NCBI RefSeq assembly: GCF_040649515.1
Contig: NZ_JBEZFP010000003.1
Location: 62,001-126,000, forward strand
Origin: Yinghuangia elevatio
Lineage (GTDB): Bacteria; Actinomycetota; Actinomycetes; Streptomycetales; Streptomycetaceae
Direction of reading: 5' to 3'
DNA length: 64,000 nucleotides
Shown: positions 32,221 to 40,654 of the stretch, piece after piece
How the letters are laid out: each line of letters opens with the position of its first letter
Numbering within the stretch: the first letter of the stretch is position 1
Position numbers and translations under genes: made by a program
Notes under the pieces: model-generated
The model's database searches: none
Told to the model about the DNA's origin: nothing
Seen by the model: the letters and a program-made list of their open reading frames with translations, nothing else

Positions 32221-32558
32221 ATGACCCTCAACTTTACGCCTGATCGATTTCCTGAGGGTCTTCCCCTCCCCTCCCGGTGGCAGCGGAGACCAGCGGGCAG
32301 CCGACGGCCCCGGGCAACAGACCCGACCGAGGTCAGCGGTCCAGGCCGGGGGGGCGGGGCCTGGGCAGGAGGTCGGGCAGAGGGCCACGGTGGGGGCCCG
32401 GGTCGGGCCCGGTCGGTGGGAGCACCGGCGGGGGCCCGGTCGGGGCCGGACGGTGGGAGCCCCGGCGGCGGGGGTCCGGGTCGGCCCGGACAGTAGGAGC
32501 GCCGGCGGGGGCCCGGTCGAGCGACGTCGGATCCGACATCGGACAGCAGGTCGGCCGA
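32221..32558. other. Gene-free stretch holding a repeat
   Basis: About 340 bases between the GntR gene and the acetoacetyl-CoA synthetase stop. An AT-richer start (32221-32265) may include the GntR promoter; the rest is G-rich and holds the tandem repeat annotated separately. No gene supported. Confidence 0.5.
32414..32520. repeat. G-rich tandem repeat, about 2.8 units of 37-40 bases
   Basis: Units start with CGGTGGGAGC (or CAGTAGGAGC) and run through CCGGCGG, a G-run, TCCGG/CCCGGTC: 32414-32450, 32451-32490, and partial 32491-32520. Before it, the stretch 32340-32413 has the same base makeup with looser repeats. Purine-rich with several runs of four to five G. Located downstream of a minus-strand gene, like the G-rich block at 5.4 kb. 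Confidence 0.75.
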
Positions 32559-34592
32559 TCAGTTCGCCGGCCGGCGCCCGGTCAGCCCCCGTTCCGTGGC
32601 CCGGGCCACCGCGACGAGCCGGTCCAGAGCCTCCGGGTCGTCAACGGCGTCGCGGCTCACCGCGGCGTCCGGCTCCGCCCCGAGCAGAATGCGCTTGACC
32701 GGCACTTCGAGCTTCTTGCCGGTGCGGGTACGCGGGATCGCGTCCACGGCCAAGATCTCGTCCGGCACGTGCCGCGGCGACGCGTCGCGGCGCAGGCGCT
32801 CGACCACCTCGGCGCGGAGGTCGTCGTCGAGTCCCCCGTCGACCACCACGAAGAGCGGCATCCAGTACGTCCCGTCCGGCCGCTCGACGCCGACCACGAG
32901 GCTGTCCAGCACACGCGGGACCTTCTCCACCACGTCGTAGATGTCGGCGCTGCCGAGCCGTACCCCCTGCCTGTTGAGCGTGGCGTCGGCGCGGCCGTGG
33001 ATGACGACGCTGCCGCGCTCCGTGATGGTGATCCAGTCGCCGTGCCGCCAAATGCCGTCGTACACCCCGAAGTAGGCGTCCCGGTACTTGGCGCCGTCGG
33101 GGTCGTTCCAGAAGTACAGCGGCATCGTCGGCATCGGGGCCGTCACGACCAGTTCGCCGACGCCGCCGCGCACCGGCCGGCCCGCCGGGTCGTACGCGTC
33201 CAGCGCGACGCCGAGCGCCGCCGCGGAGATCTCCCCCGGCCAGATCGGCAGGTTCGGCGCCCAGCCGGCGAGCGCGGTGACCACGTCGGTGCCGCCGGAC
33301 ACGGACGCCAACGGCACCCGGCCGCCGAACTGTTCGCGCACCCACTCGTACGCCGCAACCGAAACCGGCGACCCGGTCGCGCCGATGGCCCGGAGGGCCG
33401 CCAGGTCGTGGGCGTCCGCCGGGCGGTGGCCCGCCTTCTCACTGGCCGTCAGATAGGCCGGACTGGTCCCGAACACCGTGACCCGGTGCCGGCCCGCCAG
33501 TTCCCACAGCCGGTCGACGCGCGGGTGCGCCGGATTGCCGTCGTACAGCACCAGCGACGCGCCGACCAGCAGCGCCTCGACGCAGAAGTTCCACATCATC
33601 CAGTTGGTGGTGGTGTACCAGAACAACCGGTCCCGGTCGGTCATGTCGAGGCCCAGCACAAGCGTCTTCAGGCCGTCCAGGACGACGCCCCCGTGCCCGT
33701 GCACGATCGCCTTGGGCACCCCGGTGGTTCCCGAGGAGTAGAGGATCCACAGCGGATGGCCGAACGGCAGGGGCTCGGCACGCAGCGGCCCGGGCGCGGG
33801 GTCGCGGGCGGCGTCCCAGTCCAGGACCGGCACCGGGAACTCCGGGGCGTCCAGGCCGAGATGGCGTACGTGCAGCACCGTCCCGACGGAGGGCAGCAGT
33901 TCGGCGAGGCGCGCGGCCTCGGCCCGGCGGTCGTGTGTGCGGCCGCCGAAGTGGTAGCCGTCCGCGCAGACCAGCACGGCGGGTTCGAGCTGCGCGAGGC
34001 GGCTCGCGGCGGCGCCGGCGGCGTAGTCGGGGCCGCAGCACGACCAGACCGCGCCGATGCTCGCCGCCGCCAGGAACGCGACCACGGCGGCGGCGCAGTT
34101 CGGCAGGTACCCGGCCACCCGGTCGCCGGGGCCGACCCCGAGGTCGCGCAGCAGTTCGGCGGCTCCGGCCACCTGCCGCTCCAGGTCCCGCCAGGTCAGG
34201 TTTTGTACGCCGCCGTCCTCGGTGACCGCCGTCAGCACCATCGCGTCCGGGGTGCGACCCGTAAACACCCTGTCCACGAAGTTGAGTTCGGCGTCGGGGA
34301 ACCAGGTGGCTCCGGGCATGTCGGGGTGCGTCAGGACGGTTGCGGGCGCGGGGCCGGGGGCGACCGAGAAGAACGTCCAGACGTCCGACCAGAAGTCCTC
34401 GGCGCGGTCCACGGACCACTGCCACAGGTCCTGGTAGGAGTTCAGCTCCAGGCCGCGCCTGGCCGCGACGTCGCGCATGAAGGCCGCGATGGCGGTCTCC
34501 GCCACGGCTGCCGGATCGGGGCGCCAGACGGGCTCCGTCCCCTGCCCGGACCCCGGTGTCGCTCCTCGGCCGTTTCCCGCTGTCCCGCTCAC
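32559..34592 (-). CDS. Acetoacetyl-CoA synthetase
   Basis: Ligates acetoacetate to CoA with ATP; 677 residues, the family's usual length. Conserved blocks: N-terminal W-x-x-x-x-x-x-F-W-x-x-V-W, P-loop-like Y-S-S-G-T-T-G-V-P-K, W-Y-T-T-T-N-W-M-M-W-N, S-V-S-G-G-T-D-V-V, H-G-R-A-D-A-T-L-N-R-Q-G-V-R-L-G-S, and the terminal R-T-R-T-G-K-K-L-E-V-P-V. GTG start with AGGAGG upstream. It faces the ring-cleavage operon across a 195-base AT-richer divergent promoter. Acetoacetate or fumarylacetoacetate-type products from FAA hydrolases are natural inputs, which ties it to that pathway. Confidence 0.93.
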   Translation of the reverse strand: MSGTAGNGRGATPGSGQGTEPVWRPDPAAVAETAIAAFMRDVAARRGLELNSYQDLWQWSVDRAEDFWSDVWTFFSVAPGPAPATVLTHPDMPGATWFPDAELNFVDRVFTGRTPDAMVLTAVTEDGGVQNLTWRDLERQVAGAAELLRDLGVGPGDRVAGYLPNCAAAVVAFLAAASIGAVWSCCGPDYAAGAAASRLAQLEPAVLVCADGYHFGGRTHDRRAEAARLAELLPSVGTVLHVRHLGLDAPEFPVPVLDWDAARDPAPGPLRAEPLPFGHPLWILYSSGTTGVPKAIVHGHGGVVLDGLKTLVLGLDMTDRDRLFWYTTTNWMMWNFCVEALLVGASLVLYDGNPAHPRVDRLWELAGRHRVTVFGTSPAYLTASEKAGHRPADAHDLAALRAIGATGSPVSVAAYEWVREQFGGRVPLASVSGGTDVVTALAGWAPNLPIWPGEISAAALGVALDAYDPAGRPVRGGVGELVVTAPMPTMPLYFWNDPDGAKYRDAYFGVYDGIWRHGDWITITERGSVVIHGRADATLNRQGVRLGSADIYDVVEKVPRVLDSLVVGVERPDGTYWMPLFVVVDGGLDDDLRAEVVERLRRDASPRHVPDEILAVDAIPRTRTGKKLEVPVKRILLGAEPDAAVSRDAVDDPEALDRLVAVARATERGLTGRRPAN

Positions 34593-34787
34593 GCGCCGCC
34601 TCCTGTCGTATCCCGGTCACGCTAGGCCGACTGAGAAACGATTGTCCAGGCTCATAAAATCTTCCGCACAAGAAATCGATTTTGTCTTGACGATGCCCGA
34701 AACGAGGCGCAGGCTGACGGCATCCGGCCGTCAGGATGTGGTCACACGGCCGTCACACAACCCCTAGACCGTGCACCGGAGCCCTGA
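34593..34787. promoter_or_regulatory. Divergent promoter region with palindrome AAATCGATTT
   Basis: Gap between the divergent synthetase and ring-cleavage operons. It is clearly AT-richer (34635-34690) and contains the perfect palindrome AAATCGATTT (34673-34682) flanked by ACAAG and TGTCT, and a TTGACG box at 34687-34692. An operator shared by both units is inferred; the GntR gene at 31.4 kb is a candidate binder. Confidence 0.55.
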
Positions 34788-35648
34788 ATGCGCATCGCGA
34801 ACGTCGCCGGACGTGCCACCCTCCTGGACCGGGACGGAGGCGGCCTCGACGTCGAGAAGGCGAGCGGCGGCCGCTTCCCCTCCGACCCGCAGGCCATCTT
34901 CGAGTCCTGGGACGCCCTGCGCGACTGGGCAGCCTCCGCCGCCCCCGCGGACTTCGCCGTCGACGAGTCCCAGTTGCGGGCCCCTACGCCCCTGCCGCGC
35001 CAGGTCTTCGCGATCGGCCTGAACTACGCCGAGCACGCCGCCGAGGCCAGCTTGTCCCGGCCCGAATCCCCGCCCGTCTTCACCAAGTTCCCCACGTCGA
35101 TCACCGGGCCGCGCGCACAGGTGGTCCTGCCGAGCGAAAACGTGGACTGGGAGGTGGAGTTGGTGGTGGCGATCGGCCGCACCGCCGTCGCGGTCGACGA
35201 GGGAGCCGCCTGGGACCACGTCGCGGGGCTCACCATCGGCCAGGACCTGTCCGAGCGCGTCGTGCAACTGAGCGGTCCTGTACCGCAGTTCTCGCTCGGC
35301 AAGTCCTATCCCGGCTTCGCGCCGCTCGGCCCCTGCCTGGTGACCCCCGACGAGGTGGACGACCCGGAGGATCTGGAGCTCGGCTGCGCCGTGGACGGCG
35401 AGGTGCTCCAGCACGGCCGCACGGGCGACATGATCTTCGGCGTCGCGGAGCTGGTCGCCCGGCTCTCCGCGGTCTGCCCGCTCCTCCCCGGCGACATCAT
35501 CTTCACCGGCACGCCCTCCGGCGTCGGCATGGCCCGCGACCCGCAGCGGTACCTGCGCCCCGGAGAAACCCTGGTCAGCCACGTGACAGGTATAGGCGAA
35601 CTGCGGAACGCCCTCGTCGACGGGCGCACCGCCGATGTACGCGACTGA
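34788..35648 (+). CDS. Fumarylacetoacetate hydrolase family protein
   Basis: 286 residues, FAA hydrolase fold as in 2-hydroxyhepta-2,4-diene-1,7-dioate isomerase, acylpyruvase and fumarylacetoacetase-type enzymes. Key stretch A-I-G-L-N-Y-A-E-H-A-A-E, P-V-F-T-K-F, and the metal site W-E-V-E-L-V-V-A-I-G (E-x-E), D-L-S-E-R with Asp, and S-Y-P-G-F-A-P-L-G-P. The C-terminal half F-T-G-T-P-S-G-V-G-M-A is standard. First gene of the operon, ATG with GGAG upstream, 18 bases before the VOC dioxygenase gene. Likely cleaves or isomerises the open-chain product of ring fission. Confidence 0.92.
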   Translation: MRIANVAGRATLLDRDGGGLDVEKASGGRFPSDPQAIFESWDALRDWAASAAPADFAVDESQLRAPTPLPRQVFAIGLNYAEHAAEASLSRPESPPVFTKFPTSITGPRAQVVLPSENVDWEVELVVAIGRTAVAVDEGAAWDHVAGLTIGQDLSERVVQLSGPVPQFSLGKSYPGFAPLGPCLVTPDEVDDPEDLELGCAVDGEVLQHGRTGDMIFGVAELVARLSAVCPLLPGDIIFTGTPSGVGMARDPQRYLRPGETLVSHVTGIGELRNALVDGRTADVRD

Positions 35649-35666
35649 CCGACAGGAGACACGGAC

Positions 35667-36695
35667 ATGCCCCTGCACCGGCTGAACCAGATCACCGTCG
35701 CGGTGCCCGACGTGGCCGCGACCGGCGCGTACTACACCGACTTCGGACTCTCGGCGGCCCCGGGTGATACAGGCACACCGGCCGGCACAGGCGGTACGGG
35801 CACTCCCGACGGTACGGCGGCCTCCGGCGGGGCGGCCCCGCCCCTCGCCGAGCCCACGACGGGCGCCGCGACGTACGCGACCGCCGACGGCGGCGCCCAG
35901 CTCGTCCTGGTGCCCGGCCACCGCCGCCGCCTGCTGGAGATCCGCGTCGGGGCGGACGACCCCGACGACATCGACGCCATCGCCTTCCGGCTCGCCCGCC
36001 TCGACATCCCCGCCACCCGCGTCCCCGGCGGCATCCGCGCCCAGGATCCGGGGACGGAGGCGGCCGTGGTCGTCGAGGTCACCGCGCGGGTGACGCAGCG
36101 CGCGACCCCGACCCCGCCGTACAACGCGCCCGGCGACGCTCCCCGGCTGGACAGCCGCGCGCCCGGCGTGTTGCGCGAGACTCCGGTACGGCCGCGCAAG
36201 CTCGGACACGTGGTGGTCGGCTCGACCGACCAGGAAGGCTCGCAGCGGTTCTTCACCGAAGGTCTCGGATTCCGCACCAGCGACACCGTCCCGGGCCTCG
36301 CCGCCTTCATGCGGTGCTCGACGGACCACCACAACGTCCTGGTGCAGCAGGCCCCCATCGCGTTCCTCCACCACACCGCCTGGGAGGTCGACGACGTCGA
36401 CGAGGTCGGGCGGGGCGCGTCCGCGATGCTGGAGGGGCATCCGGAACGCCACGTATGGGGCCTGGGCCGCCATCACATCGGCTCGAACTTCTTCTGGTAC
36501 CTGCGCGATCCCGCCGGGAACTTCTCGGAGTACTACTCCGACCTGGACTGCATCGTCGACGAGGCACTGTGGAAGCCGGAAACACTGGAAGGCATGCGCG
36601 GCCTCTACAACTGGGGTCCACCGCCTCCGCCTTCCTTCCTCGCCCCGGACGATCTGGCCGACCTGATGACCGGCAGCCACGGAGCCGGGGCATGA
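35667..36695 (+). CDS. VOC-family extradiol ring-cleavage dioxygenase-like protein
   Basis: 342 residues, two glyoxalase/catechol-2,3-dioxygenase repeats. In the C-terminal domain the Fe(II) triad is seen as His181 (L-G-H-V-V-V), His236 (H-H-T-A-W-E-V) and Glu288 (N-F-S-E-Y-Y-S-D), so it should bind iron and open a catechol-type ring or a related diketone. The N-terminal domain is degraded and holds a Gly/Thr/Pro/Ala insertion (about 33-65) that is unlike the family. ATG with AGGAGA upstream; its TGA overlaps the ATG of the monooxygenase gene (36692-36695). Confidence 0.88.
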   Translation: MPLHRLNQITVAVPDVAATGAYYTDFGLSAAPGDTGTPAGTGGTGTPDGTAASGGAAPPLAEPTTGAATYATADGGAQLVLVPGHRRRLLEIRVGADDPDDIDAIAFRLARLDIPATRVPGGIRAQDPGTEAAVVVEVTARVTQRATPTPPYNAPGDAPRLDSRAPGVLRETPVRPRKLGHVVVGSTDQEGSQRFFTEGLGFRTSDTVPGLAAFMRCSTDHHNVLVQQAPIAFLHHTAWEVDDVDEVGRGASAMLEGHPERHVWGLGRHHIGSNFFWYLRDPAGNFSEYYSDLDCIVDEALWKPETLEGMRGLYNWGPPPPPSFLAPDDLADLMTGSHGAGA

Positions 36696-38356
36696 CCGTC
36701 GCGGACGGCCTCGACTGCGACGTGGCCGTGGTCGGCTACGGCCCGGTCGGCCAGGCGCTCGCCATCCGCCTCGCCGGACTCGGACACCGCGTCACCGTCG
36801 TCGAACGCAGGACCACCCCCTACCTGTTGCCTCGGGCCGTGCACTTCGACGACGAAATCGCGCGGTTCCTGGGCGAGATGGAGCTCGGCCCGCGACTGGC
36901 GGACGTCAGCGAGCCGGCCGTCGACTACGACTGGCGCAACGCAGCAGGCGAAACCCTCCTGCACTTCGACTGGTCGGGTTTCGGCCCCAGCGGATGGCCG
37001 ACCGCCAACATGTTCTCGCAGCCGGCACTGGAGGCGGTGCTCACGGCGAAGGCCGAGAGCCTCCCCGGCGTAACGGTGCTGCGCGGTCACCAGGCCGTCG
37101 CCCTCACCGACCGCGGAGACCACGCCGAACTCCGCGTCCGCGCCGCGGGCGCCGACGGTGACCGTGACGGCAGCGACGAACTCACGCTGCGGGCAAGCTA
37201 CGTCGTCGGCTGCGACGGCGCAAACAGCTTCGTGCGCGACGTGCTCGGCACCACGGTCACCGACCTCGGCTTCCACTACGACTGGCTCATCGTGGACGTC
37301 ATACCGCACGAGGAGCGCGTGTGGCGGCCGTTCAACCTCCAGGTATGCGACCCGGCCCGCCCCTCGACCGCCGTCTCGGGCGGACCGGGCCGCAGGCGCT
37401 GGGAGTTCATGCGCCTGCCCGGCGAGACGATCGCCGACCTCGACGACGCCGGGACCGCGTGGCGGCTGCTCGCGGACTGGGGCATCACTGCGGACAACGC
37501 GACGCTGGAGCGCCACACGGTCTACACCTTCGAGGCCCGCTGGGCGGACACGTGGCGGTCCGGTCGCCTGCTGATCGCGGGCGACGCCGCCCACCTGATG
37601 CCGCCGTTCGCGGGACAGGGCATGTGCTCGGGAATGCGCGACGTCGCCAACCTGGCCTGGAAGCTCGACCTCGTGCTGAGTGGCAGGTCCGGAGACGCGC
37701 TGCTGGACACGTACGGCAGCGAACGCTCCGCGCACGTCCGCAACGCCATCGGCATCTCGGTCGAACTCGGCAACGTCATCTGCCTCACCGACCCGGAGGC
37801 CGCGAAGGGCCGCGACGAGTACCTGCTCGGGGCAGGCGGGGATCCGGAGACGGCACTGCCGCCGGTCCCCCCGGCCGTGCTCGGCCCGGGCGTCGTACGG
37901 GCCGACGCGCACGGCGCGCCGGTCGGCTCGGCCGGGCAGCCGACGCCCCAGGGCCGCGTCGCCGACGCGGCCGGCCGCACCGGCCTGTTCGACCAGATCG
38001 CCGGGCCCGGGTTCGTCATCGCCACCACCGTCGACCCGCGGGACGCCCTCACTGCCGAGGCACGCGCCTTGGTACAGCTGATCGGTGCCCGCGTGGTGCA
38101 CATCGTTCCGGAGGGGTCGCCTCTCACGGCTGCGGAACCCGTATCGGCGAACGACTCGACAGACTTGGAAATATTGCGAGTTGCCGACGTCGAGGGGTTC
38201 TACCTCCCACACATGCGCGCCGTCGGCCACGAGGTGGCGATCGTACGTCCCGACCATTACCTGTTCGGCGCCGCGGCGTCGTCGGCGGACCTCCCCGGAC
38301 TGCTGGCGGACCTGGCGGCCCGGCTCCACCTCCACCCGCTGGGAGACGCGGCATGA
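36692..38356 (+). CDS. FAD-dependent aromatic monooxygenase (MhpA/PheA type)
   Basis: 554 residues, single-component flavoprotein hydroxylase with NAD(P)H. Rossmann motif V-V-G-Y-G-P-V-G-Q-A-L-A-I-R-L-A-G-L-G-H at 14-33, DG motif V-V-G-C-D-G-A-N-S, GD motif L-L-I-A-G-D-A-A-H-L-M-P-P-F-A-G-Q-G-M-C-S-G, followed by a thioredoxin-like C-terminal domain. Closest in form to 3-(3-hydroxyphenyl)propionate hydroxylase. It probably adds the hydroxyl that makes the catechol opened by the VOC protein. ATGA overlaps at both ends (36692 and 38353) show tight coupling with the VOC gene and the flavin oxygenase gene. Confidence 0.92.
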   Translation: MTVADGLDCDVAVVGYGPVGQALAIRLAGLGHRVTVVERRTTPYLLPRAVHFDDEIARFLGEMELGPRLADVSEPAVDYDWRNAAGETLLHFDWSGFGPSGWPTANMFSQPALEAVLTAKAESLPGVTVLRGHQAVALTDRGDHAELRVRAAGADGDRDGSDELTLRASYVVGCDGANSFVRDVLGTTVTDLGFHYDWLIVDVIPHEERVWRPFNLQVCDPARPSTAVSGGPGRRRWEFMRLPGETIADLDDAGTAWRLLADWGITADNATLERHTVYTFEARWADTWRSGRLLIAGDAAHLMPPFAGQGMCSGMRDVANLAWKLDLVLSGRSGDALLDTYGSERSAHVRNAIGISVELGNVICLTDPEAAKGRDEYLLGAGGDPETALPPVPPAVLGPGVVRADAHGAPVGSAGQPTPQGRVADAAGRTGLFDQIAGPGFVIATTVDPRDALTAEARALVQLIGARVVHIVPEGSPLTAAEPVSANDSTDLEILRVADVEGFYLPHMRAVGHEVAIVRPDHYLFGAAASSADLPGLLADLAARLHLHPLGDAA

Positions 38357-39579
38357 CCACGACCACCGGCGCCGCGACCGGCGCGGCCACCCCTGCCTTC
38401 CCGGACGCCGCGGATGCAGACGAACTGCTCGCTCGAATAAGGGCCTTGCAGCCCCTGATCGCCGGCAATGCCGCCCAAGGCGAGCGCGACCGCCGCGTCG
38501 TCGAGGAGAGCATCGCCGCGCTCACCGAGGCGGGCGCGTTCAGGACCGCCCAGCCGCGGCGGCACGGAGGCTACGAGACGTCCCTCCGGACCATGCTCGA
38601 CGTCTCCGCGACCGTGGCGGAGGCCGACGGCGGCACGTCCTGGGTCGTCACCTTGTGCAACGTCTGCGCCTGGATGGCCGGGCTGATGTCCGGGCAGGCC
38701 CAGGACGACGTCTGGGGCGCCAATCCCGACGCCAAGGTCTCCGGCGTGCTGACGCCGTCCGCCGAGGCCGTCCGCGTCGAGGGCGGGTACCGGATTACCG
38801 GGCGGTGGTTCTACAACTCCGGCTCCTGGCACGCGGACTGGGCCGGCGTCGGATTCCCGGTCACCGACGAGAACGGCCAACTCGTGGACCAGGGACTCGC
38901 CCTGATCCCGCGCTCGGACCTGGGTCTCGAGGACACGTGGTTCGTCGCCGGAATGGCGTCGTCGGGATCGAACTGCCTCATCGCCGAGGACGTGTTCGTG
39001 CCGGACCACCGGATCATGTCGACGGGCGCCGCACTGGGCGGCAAGTACCCGACGGAATACGGTGACGAGGCGCTGTACCGGTCCGCACTGGTGCCCGTAC
39101 TGGCTCTGGTCCTCGTCGGTCCGCAACTCGGCTTGGGGCGCAGGGCGTTGGAGATCGTGAAGACGAAGGCGGCGGGCAAGAGCATCGCCTACACCCACTT
39201 TGCCGCGCAGTCCGACTCCGTGGCCTTCCAACTCCAGCTCGCCGAGGCCGCGATGATGATCGACACGGCACACCTCCACGCGTACCGCGCCGCCGACGCC
39301 ATCGACAGCGCCGCCCGGGCGGGAACGTACCCCGACGTCCTGGAGCGCGCCCGGATGCGCGCGGACGCCGCCTGGGCGCTGGAGCACGTCACCAAGGCGA
39401 TCGACATCCTGCTGTCCGCGCACGGCGCGGCTGCGTTCGCGAGCGCCAACCCTCTGCAGCGCATCTGGCGGGACTCGGCGGTGGCCGCCCGGCATGCGGT
39501 GACCCTGCCGGCGGTCAACTACGAGATCTACGGGAAGGCGCTGCTGGGTCGGGACGACCAGATCACGCCGATGATCTGA
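38353..39579 (+). CDS. Acyl-CoA-dehydrogenase-fold flavin-dependent monooxygenase (HsaA/HpaB-like oxygenase)
   Basis: 408 residues, fold of acyl-CoA dehydrogenases but with the pattern of group D flavin monooxygenase oxygenase components such as HsaA (3-HSA hydroxylase): R-R-H-G-G-Y-E near the N-terminus, A-D-G-G-T-S-W-V, F-Y-N-S-G-S-W-H-A-D-W, F-V-A-G-M-A-S-S-G-S-N, and a late H-G-A-A-A-F-A. The acyl-CoA dehydrogenase G-T-N-E-I-Q motif is absent. It needs reduced flavin from a reductase; none is encoded here. Start codon overlaps the preceding gene. A second ring hydroxylation in the same pathway is inferred. Confidence 0.87.
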   Translation: MTTTTGAATGAATPAFPDAADADELLARIRALQPLIAGNAAQGERDRRVVEESIAALTEAGAFRTAQPRRHGGYETSLRTMLDVSATVAEADGGTSWVVTLCNVCAWMAGLMSGQAQDDVWGANPDAKVSGVLTPSAEAVRVEGGYRITGRWFYNSGSWHADWAGVGFPVTDENGQLVDQGLALIPRSDLGLEDTWFVAGMASSGSNCLIAEDVFVPDHRIMSTGAALGGKYPTEYGDEALYRSALVPVLALVLVGPQLGLGRRALEIVKTKAAGKSIAYTHFAAQSDSVAFQLQLAEAAMMIDTAHLHAYRAADAIDSAARAGTYPDVLERARMRADAAWALEHVTKAIDILLSAHGAAAFASANPLQRIWRDSAVAARHAVTLPAVNYEIYGKALLGRDDQITPMI

Positions 39580-39654
39580 GCGCGCCCCCGACCCTGCGCG
39601 CCGGCACCGCGCCACGCCGCGCTTCACCCGTCATCGACCCCACGGAGCAGAACC

Positions 39655-40593
39655 ATGTCCGCCACGCGCCACAGCCTCGACCTTGCCGCGGGACGCATCA
39701 CCGGGCTGGCCGCCGTGCCCGGCCCGGCCGCCCCCGGCACGGCCCCGGGCAAGCCGCTGCTGGTGTTCGTCCACGGCGGCGGAGCCGGCGCCGCGTCCTT
39801 CGACATCCCGGGCCACTCGCAACTCGAGGAGTCCGCGCACAACGGCTTCCCGGCGTTCGCCCTCGACCGGCCGGGGGCCGACGGCAGCCCGCTGCTCCCG
39901 TTCGCACCGGATTCGGATGCGGGCCTGATGCGCGCCAACGCGGAGCTGTTGCACGAGGCGATCGCCGAACTCTGGGCGGAGCACGGCCGGGAGCACCCCG
40001 GCGTGGTGGTCGTCGGCTGTTCCATCGGCGGCGCCATCACCCTGTATCTGGCCGCCCTATGGGCCGAACGGGCAACTGCCGCATGGCCGCTGCTCGGCGT
40101 CGCGGTCGCGGACATCGGGCAGGTCCCGCCGCCGGGTGTCGTCGGCGCCTGGGACGACGGCCCGCTGACGGACTACGGGGACCCCGCACAGCTCTTCGGC
40201 CGCGTCGACGTGCCGCCCATGTGGACGCTTCCGGACTACGTACGCGCACGCTTCGCGACCGGCGAGGGCTTCCAACCCCCGGTACGCGCCGAGGTCAAGG
40301 AGGTCATCGGCGGCTGGCTGCGGGAGTGGGACAAGGTGGCCGCCGCCGTGACCGTGCCGACGCACTACCGGCTCGGCTCGCTGGACAATCTGTGGGACCC
40401 GGCTCCCGAGCACGTGACCGCATTCGCCGCCGCGCTGCGCACGCGTTCGCCGTACGTCGACGCCGCGCTCTTCCCGGGCTCCTCGCACGTGGTCGCCAAC
40501 AGCGTCGCGGGCTACGAATACCGGTTCCAGGTCCTGGGATTCGCGGAACGGTGCGCCGCGGCGTCGACCACGCCCGAGCTCCTTGGCCCCTGA
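39655..40593 (+). CDS. Alpha/beta hydrolase, possible ring-fission product hydrolase
   Basis: 312 residues. F-V-H-G-G-G-A-G-A at about 39-47, nucleophile elbow V-G-C-S-I-G-G with Ser123, acid expected in L-G-S-L-D-N-L-W-D-P, and His in P-G-S-S-H-V-V. In this operon it probably hydrolyses the C-C bond of the meta-cleavage product, like MhpC or HsaD, though the elbow Cys before Ser and the Ser-His spacing are not typical of those. ATG with GGAGCAG 10 bases upstream. 75 bases after the flavin oxygenase; 61 bases before the amidohydrolase start. Confidence 0.82.
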   Translation: MSATRHSLDLAAGRITGLAAVPGPAAPGTAPGKPLLVFVHGGGAGAASFDIPGHSQLEESAHNGFPAFALDRPGADGSPLLPFAPDSDAGLMRANAELLHEAIAELWAEHGREHPGVVVVGCSIGGAITLYLAALWAERATAAWPLLGVAVADIGQVPPPGVVGAWDDGPLTDYGDPAQLFGRVDVPPMWTLPDYVRARFATGEGFQPPVRAEVKEVIGGWLREWDKVAAAVTVPTHYRLGSLDNLWDPAPEHVTAFAAALRTRSPYVDAALFPGSSHVVANSVAGYEYRFQVLGFAERCAAASTTPELLGP

Positions 40594-40654
40594 CCACGTG
40601 AACGACGTGAATGACGCGAACCACGCGAACCACGTAACGGACGAGAGGGCGCCA

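Noticed and set aside
34572..34592. Upstream extension of acetoacetyl-CoA synthetase
   Set aside because: The GTG at 34592 has a strong AGGAGG ribosome-binding site and upstream codons are not conserved-looking, so no extension is needed.
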